Source: Pseudomonas proteolytica (GTDB lineage: Bacteria; Pseudomonadota; Gammaproteobacteria; Pseudomonadales; Pseudomonadaceae). Taken from it: a stretch of 64,000 nucleotides of DNA. The notes beneath the pieces were generated by a model, which saw only the letters and a program-made list of their open reading frames with translations, was not told where the DNA came from and ran no database searches. Within the stretch, counting starts at the first letter, position 1; each line of letters starts with the position of its first letter. The position numbers and the translations under genes were made by a program. This document shows positions 19,708 through 28,994 of this stretch, piece by piece. Location: the NCBI RefSeq assembly GCF_007858275.1, contig NZ_VFEV01000001.1, positions 62,001 to 126,000 of the forward strand, read 5' to 3'.

Positions 19708-20817
19708 ATGCACAAGTTACTGATTCCAACGCTGCTGGGCCTGGCGATGTTTGCAGGCCAAGTCAACGCCGCCGCGCCGCTGCGCCCGCCCCAGGGCTAT
19801 TTCGCGCCGATTGAAGCGTTCAAGACCGGCGACTTCAAGAACGACTGCGACGCCATGCCGACGCCCTACACCGGCTCGCTGCAGTTTCGCAGCAAATACG
19901 AAGGTTCCGATAAAGCCCGTTCGACCCTGAACGTGCAATCGGAAAAAGCCTTTCGCGACAGCACCGCCGACATCACCAAACTGGAAAAAGACACCAGCAA
20001 GCGGGTGATGCAGTTCATGCGCGACGGTCGCCCGGAGCAATTGCAATGCACCCTGAACTGGCTGGTGAGCTGGGCCAAGGCCGATGCGCTGATGTCCAAG
20101 GACTTCAACCACACCGGCAAGTCCATGCGCAAATGGGCGTTGGGCAGCATGGCCTCGGCCTATGTGCGCCTGAAGTTCTCCGAGTCGCAACCGCTGGCCA
20201 AGTACCCGCAGGAGTCGCAACTGATCGAAGCCTGGTTCAACAAACTGGCCGAGCAAGTGGTCAGCGACTGGGACAACCTGCCCCTGGAAAAAACCAACAA
20301 CCACTCGTACTGGGCCGCCTGGTCGGTGATGGCCACGTCCGTCGCCACCAACCGTCGCGACCTGTTCGATTGGGCCGTCAAGGAATACAAGGTCGGCGCC
20401 AATCAGGTCGACGCCCAGGGCTACCTGCCCAACGAATTGAAGCGCCAGCAACGGGCCTTGGCCTACCACAACTACGCCCTGCCGCCGCTGGCGATGATCG
20501 CCAGTTTTGCCCTGGTCAATGGCGTGGATGTGCGCGGTGAGAACAACGGCGCGCTCAAGCGCCTGGGCGACAAGGTGCTGGCCGGGGTGAAGGATCCGGA
20601 CATCTTCGAGCAGAAGAACGGCAAGGAGCAGGACATGCATGACCTGGAGCAGGACTCCAAATTCGCCTGGCTCGAACCCTTCTGCACCCTCTACACCTGC
20701 GCCCCGGATGTGATCGAACGCAAGCACGACATGCAACCGTTCAAGACCTTCCGCCTGGGCGGCGACCTGACCAAGGTCTACGACCCGGCGCACGAAAAAG
20801 GCAACAAAGGTTCCTGA
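19708..20817 (+). CDS. algL: Poly(beta-D-mannuronate) lyase AlgL
   Basis: Periplasmic alginate lyase (PL5 family, alpha/alpha barrel) that clears misplaced polymer by beta-elimination. Signal peptide at residues 1-21 (ends QVNA). The catalytic motif NNHSYW is at 197-202 (His199), and [13 protein letters not shown] (249-261) supplies the conserved Arg and Tyr. The 369-residue length matches the family. ATG 19708 is preferred because AGG lies seven bases upstream; an in-frame ATG at 19696 overlaps the algX stop as ATGA and may act in coupling. Confidence 0.96.
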   Translation: MHKLLIPTLLGLAMFAGQVNAAAPLRPPQGYFAPIEAFKTGDFKNDCDAMPTPYTGSLQFRSKYEGSDKARSTLNVQSEKAFRDSTADITKLEKDTSKRVMQFMRDGRPEQLQCTLNWLVSWAKADALMSKDFNHTGKSMRKWALGSMASAYVRLKFSESQPLAKYPQESQLIEAWFNKLAEQVVSDWDNLPLEKTNNHSYWAAWSVMATSVATNRRDLFDWAVKEYKVGANQVDAQGYLPNELKRQQRALAYHNYALPPLAMIASFALVNGVDVRGENNGALKRLGDKVLAGVKDPDIFEQKNGKEQDMHDLEQDSKFAWLEPFCTLYTCAPDVIERKHDMQPFKTFRLGGDLTKVYDPAHEKGNKGS

Positions 20818-20834
20818 CCGTACTCGGTCCAAAT

Positions 20835-20922
20835 GTGGGAGCGGGCTTGCTCGCGAAGGCGGTGTGTCATTCAACACAGTAGGCGACTGTTACACCGCCT
20901 TCGCGAGCAAGCCAGCTCCCAC
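20835..20922. repeat. REPIN (GTGGGAGC type) between algL and algI
   Basis: Inverted arms GTGGGAGCGGGCTTGCTCGC and GCGAGCAAGCCAGCTCCCAC, 18 bases after the algL stop. The remaining part of the 217-base gap carries G-rich and C-rich runs and no clear promoter. Confidence 0.9.
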
Positions 20923-21034
20923 ATTTCGAGCCGGTTTCGACAGTGAAAAAGTAGTACCGCCCTCCCCGGTTTTGCGTGGGGGGTTTGGGGGGGCCGTTGG
21001 CCCTTGACTGTTGGTTAAACATGGAGAGATCGGG

Positions 21035-22567
21035 ATGGTTTTCTCGTCCAATGTGTTCCTGTTTCTGTTCTTGCCGATCTTTCTCGGCTTGTACTATTTG
21101 AGCGGGCAACGCTATCGCAATCTGCTGCTGCTGATTGCCAGCTACGTGTTCTACGCCTGGTGGCGGGTGGACTTCCTGGCGCTGTTCGCCGCCGTGACCC
21201 TGTGGAACTACTGGATCGGCCTCAAGGTCGGTGCGGCAGGCGTGCGCACCAAGCCGGCACAGCGCTGGCTGCTGCTCGGGGTGGCGGTCGACCTGTGCAT
21301 CCTGGGCTACTTCAAGTACGCCAACTTCGGCGTCGACAGCATCAACCTGATGATGAAATCGGCGGGCCTGGAGCCGTTTATCCTGACCCACGTGCTGTTG
21401 CCGATCGGGATCTCGTTCTACATCTTCGAGTCCATCAGCTACATCATCGACGTGTACCGCGGCGACACTCCGGCGACCCGCAACCTCATCGACTTTGCGG
21501 CGTTCGTGGCGATCTTCCCGCACCTGATTGCCGGCCCGGTGCTGCGCTTTCGCGACCTGGCCGACCAGTTCAACAACCGCACCCACACCCTGGATAAATT
21601 CTCCGAGGGCTGCACGCGGTTCATGCAGGGCTTTATCAAGAAGGTGTTTATCGCCGACACCCTGGCGGTGGTGGCCGACCATTGCTTCGCCCTGCAAAAC
21701 CCCACCACGGGCGATGCCTGGCTCGGCGCGCTGGCGTATACCGCGCAGCTGTATTTCGACTTCTCCGGCTACAGCGACATGGCCATCGGCCTGGGTTTGA
21801 TGATGGGTTTCCGCTTTATGGAAAACTTCAAGCAGCCGTATATCAGCCAGTCGATCACCGAGTTCTGGCGGCGCTGGCATATCAGCCTGTCCACCTGGTT
21901 GCGCGACTATCTGTACATCACCCTGGGCGGCAACCGCAAAGGCACGCTGACCACCTATCGCAACCTGTTCCTGACCATGTTGCTCGGCGGCCTGTGGCAC
22001 GGCGCGAACATCACCTACATCGTGTGGGGCGCCTGGCACGGCATGTGGCTGGCGATTGAAAAAGCCATCGGCCTGAACACCTCGCCACGCAGCTTCAACC
22101 CGGTGCGCTGGGCCTTCACCTTCCTGCTGGTGGTGATGGGCTGGGTGATCTTCCGCGCCGAAAACCTGCACGTTGCCGGGCGCATGTACGGCGCGATGTT
22201 CAGCTTTGGCGAGTGGTCGCTGTCGGAACTCAACCGCGCCAACCTCACGGGCCTGCAAGTGGCAACCATGGTGGTGGCCTACGCCACGCTGGCGTTCTTC
22301 GGCCTGCGCGACTTCTACCGCAATCGCCCGGCCGACAAGGCCAAGCCGGCTGACCCGAGCCTGATCAAGGCGGTGCCTGGGGATAACCCCGGCAGCATCC
22401 AGGAACCCGGCTTCAGCGTCGGCAGCAACGCCGCCGTGCAACCGGCCTACTGGACTGCCGACTGGCCACGCTATGCCATGCGCGCGGTGATCCTGCTGCT
22501 GTTCGTGGCTTCGATCCTGAAACTCTCGGCGCAAAGCTTCTCGCCGTTCCTTTACTTCCAATTCTGA
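21035..22567 (+). CDS. algI: Alginate O-acetylation membrane protein AlgI (MBOAT)
   Basis: Polytopic inner-membrane MBOAT acyltransferase of 510 residues that passes acetyl groups from a cytoplasmic donor toward the periplasm for AlgJ and AlgX. Multiple hydrophobic spans start at residue 5. The family His322 is in GGLWHGANITYIVWGAWHG, and the conserved FWRRWHISLSTWLRDYLYI segment is at 277-295. ATG 21035 has GGAGAG seven bases upstream and begins MVFSSNVFLF as in the family; the frame opens 24 bases earlier without a good site. First gene of the acetylation block after the REPIN. Confidence 0.95.
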   Translation: MVFSSNVFLFLFLPIFLGLYYLSGQRYRNLLLLIASYVFYAWWRVDFLALFAAVTLWNYWIGLKVGAAGVRTKPAQRWLLLGVAVDLCILGYFKYANFGVDSINLMMKSAGLEPFILTHVLLPIGISFYIFESISYIIDVYRGDTPATRNLIDFAAFVAIFPHLIAGPVLRFRDLADQFNNRTHTLDKFSEGCTRFMQGFIKKVFIADTLAVVADHCFALQNPTTGDAWLGALAYTAQLYFDFSGYSDMAIGLGLMMGFRFMENFKQPYISQSITEFWRRWHISLSTWLRDYLYITLGGNRKGTLTTYRNLFLTMLLGGLWHGANITYIVWGAWHGMWLAIEKAIGLNTSPRSFNPVRWAFTFLLVVMGWVIFRAENLHVAGRMYGAMFSFGEWSLSELNRANLTGLQVATMVVAYATLAFFGLRDFYRNRPADKAKPADPSLIKAVPGDNPGSIQEPGFSVGSNAAVQPAYWTADWPRYAMRAVILLLFVASILKLSAQSFSPFLYFQF

Positions 22568-22578
22568 GGGAGCCGACC

Positions 22579-23769
22579 ATGACCCGTTCATTCCGCATCC
22601 TCTACGCCGCGCTGTTCATGGCCCTGCTGCTGGCCCTGGGCGCGTGGTCGGTGCGCAGTTTCTTCGGTTTCAATACCAACGCCGACGCCACCGTGCTCAA
22701 CGGGCGCTGGGCCAAGGCGGTCGAAACCCATTACGACGATGAGTTCCCGATCAAGCGCCTGGGCACAAACCTCTGGGCGGCCCTGGACTACAAGCTGTTC
22801 AACGAGGGCCGTCCCGGCGTGGTGCTGGGTCGCGATCACTGGCTATACAGCGACGAAGAGTTCAACCCCGCCGTCAACGAAGAGCAGAACCTGCAAGACA
22901 ACTACGCCCTGGTCGAAGGCGTACGCCAGACCCTCAAGGCCAAGGGCGTGCAATTGGTCATGGCAATTGTCCCGGCCAAGGTGCGCCTGTACCCCGAGCA
23001 CCTGGGTGAAGTGCAACCAGCGAGTATTCATGCCGGGCTCTACCAGGACTTCCATGCCCGGGTGGCCGCCGACAAGATCATCGCTCCCGACCTGCTGGGC
23101 CCGCTGCAACAAGCCAAGCTCCACGGCCAACAAGTGTTCCTGCGCACCGACACCCACTGGACCCCGGATGGCGCCGAAGTCGCCGCCAAGCAACTGGCCA
23201 GCGTGATCAACGCCAAGACCCTGCTCAGCGGCGAGCCCCAGCGGTTTGTCACCGACGCCGAAAGCATCGCCCCCCACAGCGGTGACCTGCGCCTGTTCCT
23301 GCCCCTGGACCCGCTGTTCGAAAACCTGATGCCGCCCAAGGAGTCCCTGCAAAAACGCGTGACCCACGCGGTGCAGGCCCAGGCAGCGGGCGACGATGCG
23401 TTGTTTGCCGACAGCGAGATGCCGGTGGCCCTGGTGGGCACCAGCTACAGCGCCAACCCCAACTGGAACTTCGTCGGTGCCCTCAAGCAAGCCCTGGGCA
23501 GTGAAGTGGTGAACTACTCCGAGGACGGCCACGGCCCGATCCTGCCGATGCTCGGCTACCTGAAAAGCGATGACTTCAAGAACAGCCCGCCGCAGGTGCT
23601 GATCTGGGAGTTCCCGGAACGCTATCTGCCGGTGAACAACGAAATCGGCGACGCCGACCCCAAGTGGGTTGCGCAACTCAAGCAAGCCGGTACACGCCAA
23701 CAGAACATGGCAATCAACACACCCGTTAAAACCCAGAAATCCGAGACGCCCGACCGGGCGCAAAACTGA
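22579..23769 (+). CDS. algJ: Alginate O-acetyltransferase AlgJ
   Basis: Periplasm-facing SGNH-like acetyltransferase of 396 residues, anchored by an uncleaved or signal-type hydrophobic N-terminus (residues 5-25). Catalytic Asp191 and His193 are in RTDTHWTPDGAE, and the serine is in ALVGTSYSAN (Ser289). AlgJ resembles AlgX but lacks the C-terminal carbohydrate-binding module. In P. aeruginosa AlgI, AlgJ and AlgF are all needed for acetylation. Starts 11 bases after algI with GGGAG upstream. Confidence 0.95.
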   Translation: MTRSFRILYAALFMALLLALGAWSVRSFFGFNTNADATVLNGRWAKAVETHYDDEFPIKRLGTNLWAALDYKLFNEGRPGVVLGRDHWLYSDEEFNPAVNEEQNLQDNYALVEGVRQTLKAKGVQLVMAIVPAKVRLYPEHLGEVQPASIHAGLYQDFHARVAADKIIAPDLLGPLQQAKLHGQQVFLRTDTHWTPDGAEVAAKQLASVINAKTLLSGEPQRFVTDAESIAPHSGDLRLFLPLDPLFENLMPPKESLQKRVTHAVQAQAAGDDALFADSEMPVALVGTSYSANPNWNFVGALKQALGSEVVNYSEDGHGPILPMLGYLKSDDFKNSPPQVLIWEFPERYLPVNNEIGDADPKWVAQLKQAGTRQQNMAINTPVKTQKSETPDRAQN

Positions 23770-23785
23770 AAGAGAGGTAACTCAC

Positions 23786-24439
23786 ATGACTTTCACTACT
23801 ACTCCTCGTCGTCTCGCCAAGACCCTGGCCCTGGCCGCCGGCATGAGCTTCGTGTCGATGTCCGCCTTCGCCGGCGACGCCGCCCTCTACGGACCCATCG
23901 CGCCGAAAGGCTCGAGCTTCGTGCGCCTGTTCAACGCCAGCAACCAGGAAGTCAGCGCCAGCGTCGGCAACACCGCGTTGAGCGATGTGGCGCCACTGGC
24001 CAGCAGCGACTTCAGCTTCCTGCCGGGCGGTGACTACAGCGCCAAGGTCGGCAGCCAGAACGTCACGGTCAAGCTGGCCGCCGATCACTACTACACCCTG
24101 GTCAACAGCGGCACCGGCCAGCCGCAACTGATCGAAGAACCACCGTTCAAGAACAAGCAGAAATCCCTGGTGCGCGTGCAGAACCTCAGCGACAAGGCCC
24201 TGACCCTGAAGACCGCCGACGGCAAGACCGACGTGGTCAAGGCCGTGGCCGCCAAGGGCCGTGGCGAGCGCGAGATCAACCCGGTGAAGGTCAGCCTGGC
24301 GCTGTATGACGGCGATAAAAAAGTCGGCGACGTGAAGCCGGTGGCGCTGGAGCGTGGTGAGGCGGCGGTGCTGTATGTCACCGGTTCCGGTTCGAGCCTG
24401 TCGCCAGTGTGGGTCAAGCGCCCCGTGTCGACCCGCTAA
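23786..24439 (+). CDS. algF: Alginate O-acetylation adaptor AlgF
   Basis: Periplasmic protein of 217 residues with a signal peptide ending SAFA (about residue 29). It is required for alginate acetylation in P. aeruginosa and is thought to bridge AlgI/AlgJ/AlgX; no catalytic motif is visible. The sequence is two beta-rich halves (APKGSSFVRLFNAS ... and KSLVRVQNLSD ...), consistent with tandem sandwich domains. ATG 23786 has AGAGAGG upstream. The frame is open back into algJ but that part is not used. Confidence 0.94.
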   Translation: MTFTTTPRRLAKTLALAAGMSFVSMSAFAGDAALYGPIAPKGSSFVRLFNASNQEVSASVGNTALSDVAPLASSDFSFLPGGDYSAKVGSQNVTVKLAADHYYTLVNSGTGQPQLIEEPPFKNKQKSLVRVQNLSDKALTLKTADGKTDVVKAVAAKGRGEREINPVKVSLALYDGDKKVGDVKPVALERGEAAVLYVTGSGSSLSPVWVKRPVSTR

Positions 24440-24467
24440 TTATTTCCTGAACTGACGGCTACCCACT

Positions 24468-24565
24468 GTAGGAGCGAGCTTGCTCGCGAAAATCGCCAAC
24501 GATAACGCGAGCATTCTGAATGAACGCGGTGTCTGGAAGTGCTTCGCGAGCAAGCTCGCTCCTAC
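24468..24565. repeat. REPIN (GTAGGAGC type) between algF and algA
   Basis: Arms GTAGGAGCGAGCTTGCTCGC and GCGAGCAAGCTCGCTCCTAC in inverted orientation with about 58 bases between, starting 29 bases after the algF stop. The spacer (AACGATAACGCG) resembles that of the element at 40444, so both belong to one subfamily. Confidence 0.9.
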
Positions 24566-24659
24566 AGGGGATCAAGGCGTCAGTTCGGACCGAGACAAAA
24601 ACAAGAGTGAAACGACTGAATTTCGTTGCTCTAACCCATACAGATTCAAGGAGAAACCC

Positions 24660-26111
24660 ATGATCCCAGTAATCCTTTCCGGTGGTAGCGGCTCACGTCT
24701 TTGGCCGCTTTCGCGTAAACAGTTCCCTAAGCAGTTCCTGGCCCTGACCGGCGAGCACACGCTGTTCCAGCAAACCCTGGAGCGCCTGGTGTTCGAAGGC
24801 ATGGACAGCCCGATCATTGTCTGCAACAAAGACCACCGCTTCATCGTCAACGAGCAGTTGAGCGCGCGCAAGCTGGAGAGCCAGCGCATCCTGATGGAGC
24901 CATTTGGCCGCAACACCGCGCCGGCCGTGGCCCTGACCGCGATGATGCTGGTCAATGAAGGCCGTGACGAGCTGATGCTGGTCCTGCCCGCCGACCATGT
25001 ACTGGACGACCAGAAAGCCCTGCAACGCGCCCTGGCCCTGGCCACCGTGGCCGCCGAGCGTGGCGAGATGGTGCTGTTCGGCGTGCCGGCCACCCGCCCG
25101 GAAACCGGCTACGGCTACATCAAGTCCACCAACGACTCACTGCTGCCCGAAGGCGTCAGCCGCGTGCAGCAGTTCGTCGAGAAGCCGGATGAAAAACGTG
25201 CGGTGGAGTTCGTCAAAAGCGGTGGTTATTTCTGGAACAGCGGCATGTTCCTGTTCCGCGCCAGCCGCTTCCTCGAAGAGCTGAAAAAACACGACCCGGA
25301 CATCTACGATACTTGCGTGCTGACCCTCGAGCGCAGCGAGCATACCGCTGATACCGTGACCTTCGACGAAGCCACCTTCGCCTGCTGCCCGGACAATTCC
25401 ATCGACTACGCGGTGATGGAAAAAACCCAGCGCGCCTGCGTGGTGCCGCTCAGTGCCGGCTGGAGCGACGTGGGCTGCTGGGCCTCGCTGTGGGCGGTCA
25501 ATGACAAAGACGCCAACGGCAACGTGACCAAGGGCGACGTGGTGATCCAGGACAGCAAGAACTGCATGATCCACGGCAACGGCAAGCTGGTGTCGGTGAT
25601 CGGCCTGGAAAACATCGTGGTGGTGGAAACCAAGGACGCGATGATGATTGCCCACAAGGACAAGGTCCAGGGCGTCAAGCAGATGGTCAACACCCTCAAC
25701 GAACAAGGGCGCAGCGAGACCCAGAACCACTGCGAAGTCTACCGCCCGTGGGGCTCCTACGACTCGGTGGACATGGGCGGGCGCTTCCAGGTCAAACACA
25801 TCTCGGTCAAGCCGGGCGCGTGCCTGTCGCTGCAGATGCACCATCACCGCGCCGAACACTGGATCGTGGTCAGTGGTACCGCTGAAGTGACGTGCGACGA
25901 GAACGTGTTCCTGTTGTGCGAGAACCAGTCGACCTACATCCCGATTGCCTCGGTGCATCGCCTGCGCAACCCGGGCAAGATCCCCTTGGAGATTATCGAA
26001 GTGCAATCGGGCAGCTATCTGGGCGAGGATGATATCGAGCGGTTTGAAGATATCTACGGGCGCTCGACGCCGGTTGAGCGTGGCGTGTCGCTGAAAACTA
26101 TCGCGCAGTAG
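24660..26111 (+). CDS. algA: Bifunctional mannose-6-phosphate isomerase / GDP-mannose pyrophosphorylase AlgA
   Basis: Provides GDP-mannose for AlgD: the C-terminal half isomerises fructose-6-phosphate to mannose-6-phosphate and the N-terminal half makes GDP-mannose from mannose-1-phosphate and GTP. The pyrophosphorylase signature GGSGSRLWPLSRKQFPKQF is at residues 8-26, FVEKPDE follows in the middle, and the cupin-type isomerase metal site is in LQMHHHRAEHW near residue 395. The 483-residue length is typical. ATG 24660 has AAGGAG upstream. Last gene of the operon, 220 bases after algF. Confidence 0.97.
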   Translation: MIPVILSGGSGSRLWPLSRKQFPKQFLALTGEHTLFQQTLERLVFEGMDSPIIVCNKDHRFIVNEQLSARKLESQRILMEPFGRNTAPAVALTAMMLVNEGRDELMLVLPADHVLDDQKALQRALALATVAAERGEMVLFGVPATRPETGYGYIKSTNDSLLPEGVSRVQQFVEKPDEKRAVEFVKSGGYFWNSGMFLFRASRFLEELKKHDPDIYDTCVLTLERSEHTADTVTFDEATFACCPDNSIDYAVMEKTQRACVVPLSAGWSDVGCWASLWAVNDKDANGNVTKGDVVIQDSKNCMIHGNGKLVSVIGLENIVVVETKDAMMIAHKDKVQGVKQMVNTLNEQGRSETQNHCEVYRPWGSYDSVDMGGRFQVKHISVKPGACLSLQMHHHRAEHWIVVSGTAEVTCDENVFLLCENQSTYIPIASVHRLRNPGKIPLEIIEVQSGSYLGEDDIERFEDIYGRSTPVERGVSLKTIAQ

Positions 26112-26126
26112 ACCCCGCAAAAAACA

Positions 26127-26176
26127 GCCGCCTATCACCCTCTGCGTCCCCTATCCGCAGCGAGTGATGGGCGGTT
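26127..26176. terminator. Bidirectional terminator between algA and the toxin gene
   Basis: Long imperfect stem: CCGCCTATCAC at 26128-26138 pairs with GTGATGGGCGG at 26164-26174, with an inner GCG/CGC pairing. T-rich DNA follows on the plus strand (GGTTTGTCT) and an A-run precedes it, so it can serve both convergent genes. Confidence 0.7.
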
Positions 26177-26189
26177 TGTCTATTGGCGG

Positions 26190-28994
26190 TCAAGCGGTGT
26201 ACGGCGTCTCGCCGCGAGAAATGACGCGACTCACGAGTTCACCGCTGGCGCCATCCCTGTATTGCAACGGAATGGAGAAAGGGGTCTCCACATAAAAAAT
26301 ATGTGGATGTCCGGGGACTTCCACCAACTTCAGACCGGTGGTGTTTATCTCAAAGTAATCGGTCATCTTATTCAACGTTTTGCCATATTTGTTACGCCCG
26401 AAAATCATCTGGGATATGACCTCCGTAGGCTTATCTTCAGGCGCCAGATCGGTGAAGTAATGCCTGCCCTGCCCTTTAGGCAGCGGGCCACCTCTTAAAT
26501 CGGTAGAGGACGGTGAAAAAGAGCGGTCAGCGACGAAAGCGGAATGACGACTTCGGTTGTTGTATTTGTAGAAGACGTTCTTTCCTTTGATGGGAGGTTC
26601 CAGGGTGGCTTTTTCACCGGGAAAGGCTTCAGGTAACTTGGGGCGTTTTAAGGTGGATTGCCCACCGGAAGTGGATGGCCCCGAAGAACTGCCTGGCTCA
26701 GCAAGGCGTTTTCGACCAATGCTCACATCCCTATCGATACTTTGGACCCCGCCCAGCATCCCGCTCGAACGCCATTGGCCATTAGCCACAGCGTCGACTG
26801 TCAATACAGGCTTGCCGCTCTGGGGGTCGATAATCTGGACATAGTCGTTACTGAGTTTGAAATCACTCTTGATCTCATACGTGTTGGCGATACCTGTCTG
26901 GTCGGTATAACGGATAAACCAACGGTCTTTTCCCAGCTCGTCCTTGAATTGATAAATACCTTTGGCATTAACTGTACTTTTGGCGAGTAATGACTCGCCA
27001 TCCGCAACAGCGTAGATGCTGATATTGCCCGCTTGTGACGGCAGCAGGCGATTGGGTATGTCGAAACTAGCGTATTCAGGGCCGGATGCCGGTTCAAGGA
27101 TTGGCGGCTCCTTTTCCGGCAGCGTGAAAGGATCTTCAGCTTTTGAGCCGACACCTACAGAAGAGAACAACACGTTGAGCATTCCATCGAATACCTTCGC
27201 CGCCCCGTCATGACGCTCAGCTTGAGTATCGCCCGTGATCTCTTTTTCAGTGCCCAGCGCCACTTCAGTGAGCCCCGTGATGACTGCGGCTGCGGCGATT
27301 GGAGCCGCCAGCGGGGCCAGCTTGGTCAGCAACTCTGCGCCGACCGAGATGTCATTGAGCCAAATATCACGAGTGACCTCGCTGTTGGACTTGATCGCGG
27401 TGTCTGCATCACTTTTCATGCGCTGTTGGCTTAGATGCGCCATGTGGCTGAACACATCGCCCTTGATCGCGAAGTTGCCGCGGTCGATGACCCTGCCCTC
27501 TTGATTACTGACGGTTCCTGCACCGAGGTATTCCAACGATGTATCGACGCCATCTTTCGGACGGACTTCAGGGGCCAGGGAGCTTAGCGGCACTATTGCA
27601 TTAAATAATAGGGTCCCCGCCCCGGGTTCACCGTTCTGCCGATCAGCCAGCGAGAAGTGCGACTCCAAGGCTTGACGCAAGGAGGGCGTGCTGGCCTGAT
27701 CGCTGACCCATCGATCCATTTTTTCCAACGAGTCGAATTTCAGAAAGGCTGGCTGGGCGTCAGGAATGTAGAGGACTTGCACGCCGTCCAGACGACCATT
27801 GACGTATTTTTTGGGCAACTTGCCGGGTAGGGTAAAACGCACAATGTCATTTGACTGGAAGCCATTGATATCGAAAGCATGGGCCTGGACAGCACCTGTT
27901 ACCGGGGATGTTGCCTGCAATTGTGCAAAGGTCAGGGGCTGGTTTTCAGATACGCCCTCACCACAAACAGCCGTCATCAGCTGTTTATAGTCGCTCCTGG
28001 TGAATTCATGCTCGGGCGGCTGCAGCGCTCGTTCAGCAGGTAACTTGGCCTCCTGGGACTTGAGTTGTTCGCTTGCCTTATGGATGAACACCCCCTTCTG
28101 GACAGTCCGATAGTTATCGGCGTGGTGTTCCCAGAAGTCGTCGATTTTTTCCGACATTACCGTTTGGAAGTCGACGTTCCAAAGCGACTTCATAAACTGG
28201 GAAGGCGCCAGGGGAATTTGGTTATGAGCGCCGTAGCCTGCTTTTTTGCTGTGTCCGGGGCCGTCTTTATACAAGCCCGCTTCCGAGTCCAGATTGCCGG
28301 GAACCCCGTCGTTTTCGGAGAAGTTCTTCAATACCGCATCGGTCAACGTGATTGAAGAGGAAGGTTCTTCCTTCATATGCTCCCAGCCGGTAGCGGTTGT
28401 AGCAGATTGCATGCCGTTAAAACGATTCAGATACGTCTTATCGGCGTCTACATGGAGGCCGGTCAACTTGAACACGATGTCTTGCGCGCACTTTTTGGCT
28501 TCTGTGCGCACGTCTGGAAATGCCGCAGCCGTGCCTAAGGCAATATTGTTGAATTTGGCTTTCTCGACATTGGCCTTGGCCACTTGCTCGGTAATGACTG
28601 CATAGGCATTGGAAGTGCTTTCCGGTGCCTGTGAAGACACGATTTGTCTGAGTTGGATGAGTTCTTCATGATTTTTCGGAATGTTCCAGCCGTTGGCTGT
28701 GATGTATTGCCATAGGCTGACTTCTATGGCCGGGCCTGCATCTTTCGTATCGGGCTCCAGTTGGATCTTCGTGGTTTGCAAGGCCGGAAAAATAAGCTCA
28801 TTGGTTATGCGACCCGTTGTGATGCCTTGCTCCAGGCCTGCCAGTGTCTGTATCAGCGAGTTACGGTTGTCCAGATCACTGGAGCCTGCACCGGTGGATG
28901 GTTGCGTATTGGATGTTGGCTTTATTGAGTTGCTCTCTTGGGTAACCTCGTATTCGTAGGCTCCGGAAGAAAGATTCTGTATCGATATACTCAT
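26190..28994 (-). CDS. Large dermonecrotic-toxin-type protein with possible ADP-ribosyltransferase-like C-terminus
   Basis: Protein of 934 residues. Residues about 90-615 resemble the dermonecrotic-toxin N-terminal domain (DUF6543) common in Pseudomonas: FQTVMSEKIDDFWEHHADNY (276-295) with KGVFIHKASEQ, the VQVLYIPDAQPAFLKFDSLE stretch (405-424), and RMKSDADTAIKSNSEVTRD (525-543) followed by a hydrophobic Ala/Leu-rich helix (551-581). A beta-rich middle part (640-740) precedes a Ser/Gly/Pro linker with basic clusters RKR (761-763) and KRPK (783-786). The last 130 residues contain GQGRHYFTDLAPED (841-854) and FEINTTGLKL (881-890), which recall the ART-HYD1 toxin fold. No signal peptide and no adjacent immunity gene. 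ATG 28994 has GGGGA upstream. GC is lower than in neighbours. Target unknown. Confidence 0.75.
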   Translation of the reverse strand: MSISIQNLSSGAYEYEVTQESNSIKPTSNTQPSTGAGSSDLDNRNSLIQTLAGLEQGITTGRITNELIFPALQTTKIQLEPDTKDAGPAIEVSLWQYITANGWNIPKNHEELIQLRQIVSSQAPESTSNAYAVITEQVAKANVEKAKFNNIALGTAAAFPDVRTEAKKCAQDIVFKLTGLHVDADKTYLNRFNGMQSATTATGWEHMKEEPSSSITLTDAVLKNFSENDGVPGNLDSEAGLYKDGPGHSKKAGYGAHNQIPLAPSQFMKSLWNVDFQTVMSEKIDDFWEHHADNYRTVQKGVFIHKASEQLKSQEAKLPAERALQPPEHEFTRSDYKQLMTAVCGEGVSENQPLTFAQLQATSPVTGAVQAHAFDINGFQSNDIVRFTLPGKLPKKYVNGRLDGVQVLYIPDAQPAFLKFDSLEKMDRWVSDQASTPSLRQALESHFSLADRQNGEPGAGTLLFNAIVPLSSLAPEVRPKDGVDTSLEYLGAGTVSNQEGRVIDRGNFAIKGDVFSHMAHLSQQRMKSDADTAIKSNSEVTRDIWLNDISVGAELLTKLAPLAAPIAAAAVITGLTEVALGTEKEITGDTQAERHDGAAKVFDGMLNVLFSSVGVGSKAEDPFTLPEKEPPILEPASGPEYASFDIPNRLLPSQAGNISIYAVADGESLLAKSTVNAKGIYQFKDELGKDRWFIRYTDQTGIANTYEIKSDFKLSNDYVQIIDPQSGKPVLTVDAVANGQWRSSGMLGGVQSIDRDVSIGRKRLAEPGSSSGPSTSGGQSTLKRPKLPEAFPGEKATLEPPIKGKNVFYKYNNRSRHSAFVADRSFSPSSTDLRGGPLPKGQGRHYFTDLAPEDKPTEVISQMIFGRNKYGKTLNKMTDYFEINTTGLKLVEVPGHPHIFYVETPFSIPLQYRDGASGELVSRVISRGETPYTA

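Noticed and set aside
26112..26189. Immunity gene next to the toxin
   Set aside because: Only a terminator-sized gap separates the toxin stop from algA; the other side is a divergent membrane protein without signs of an immunity role.
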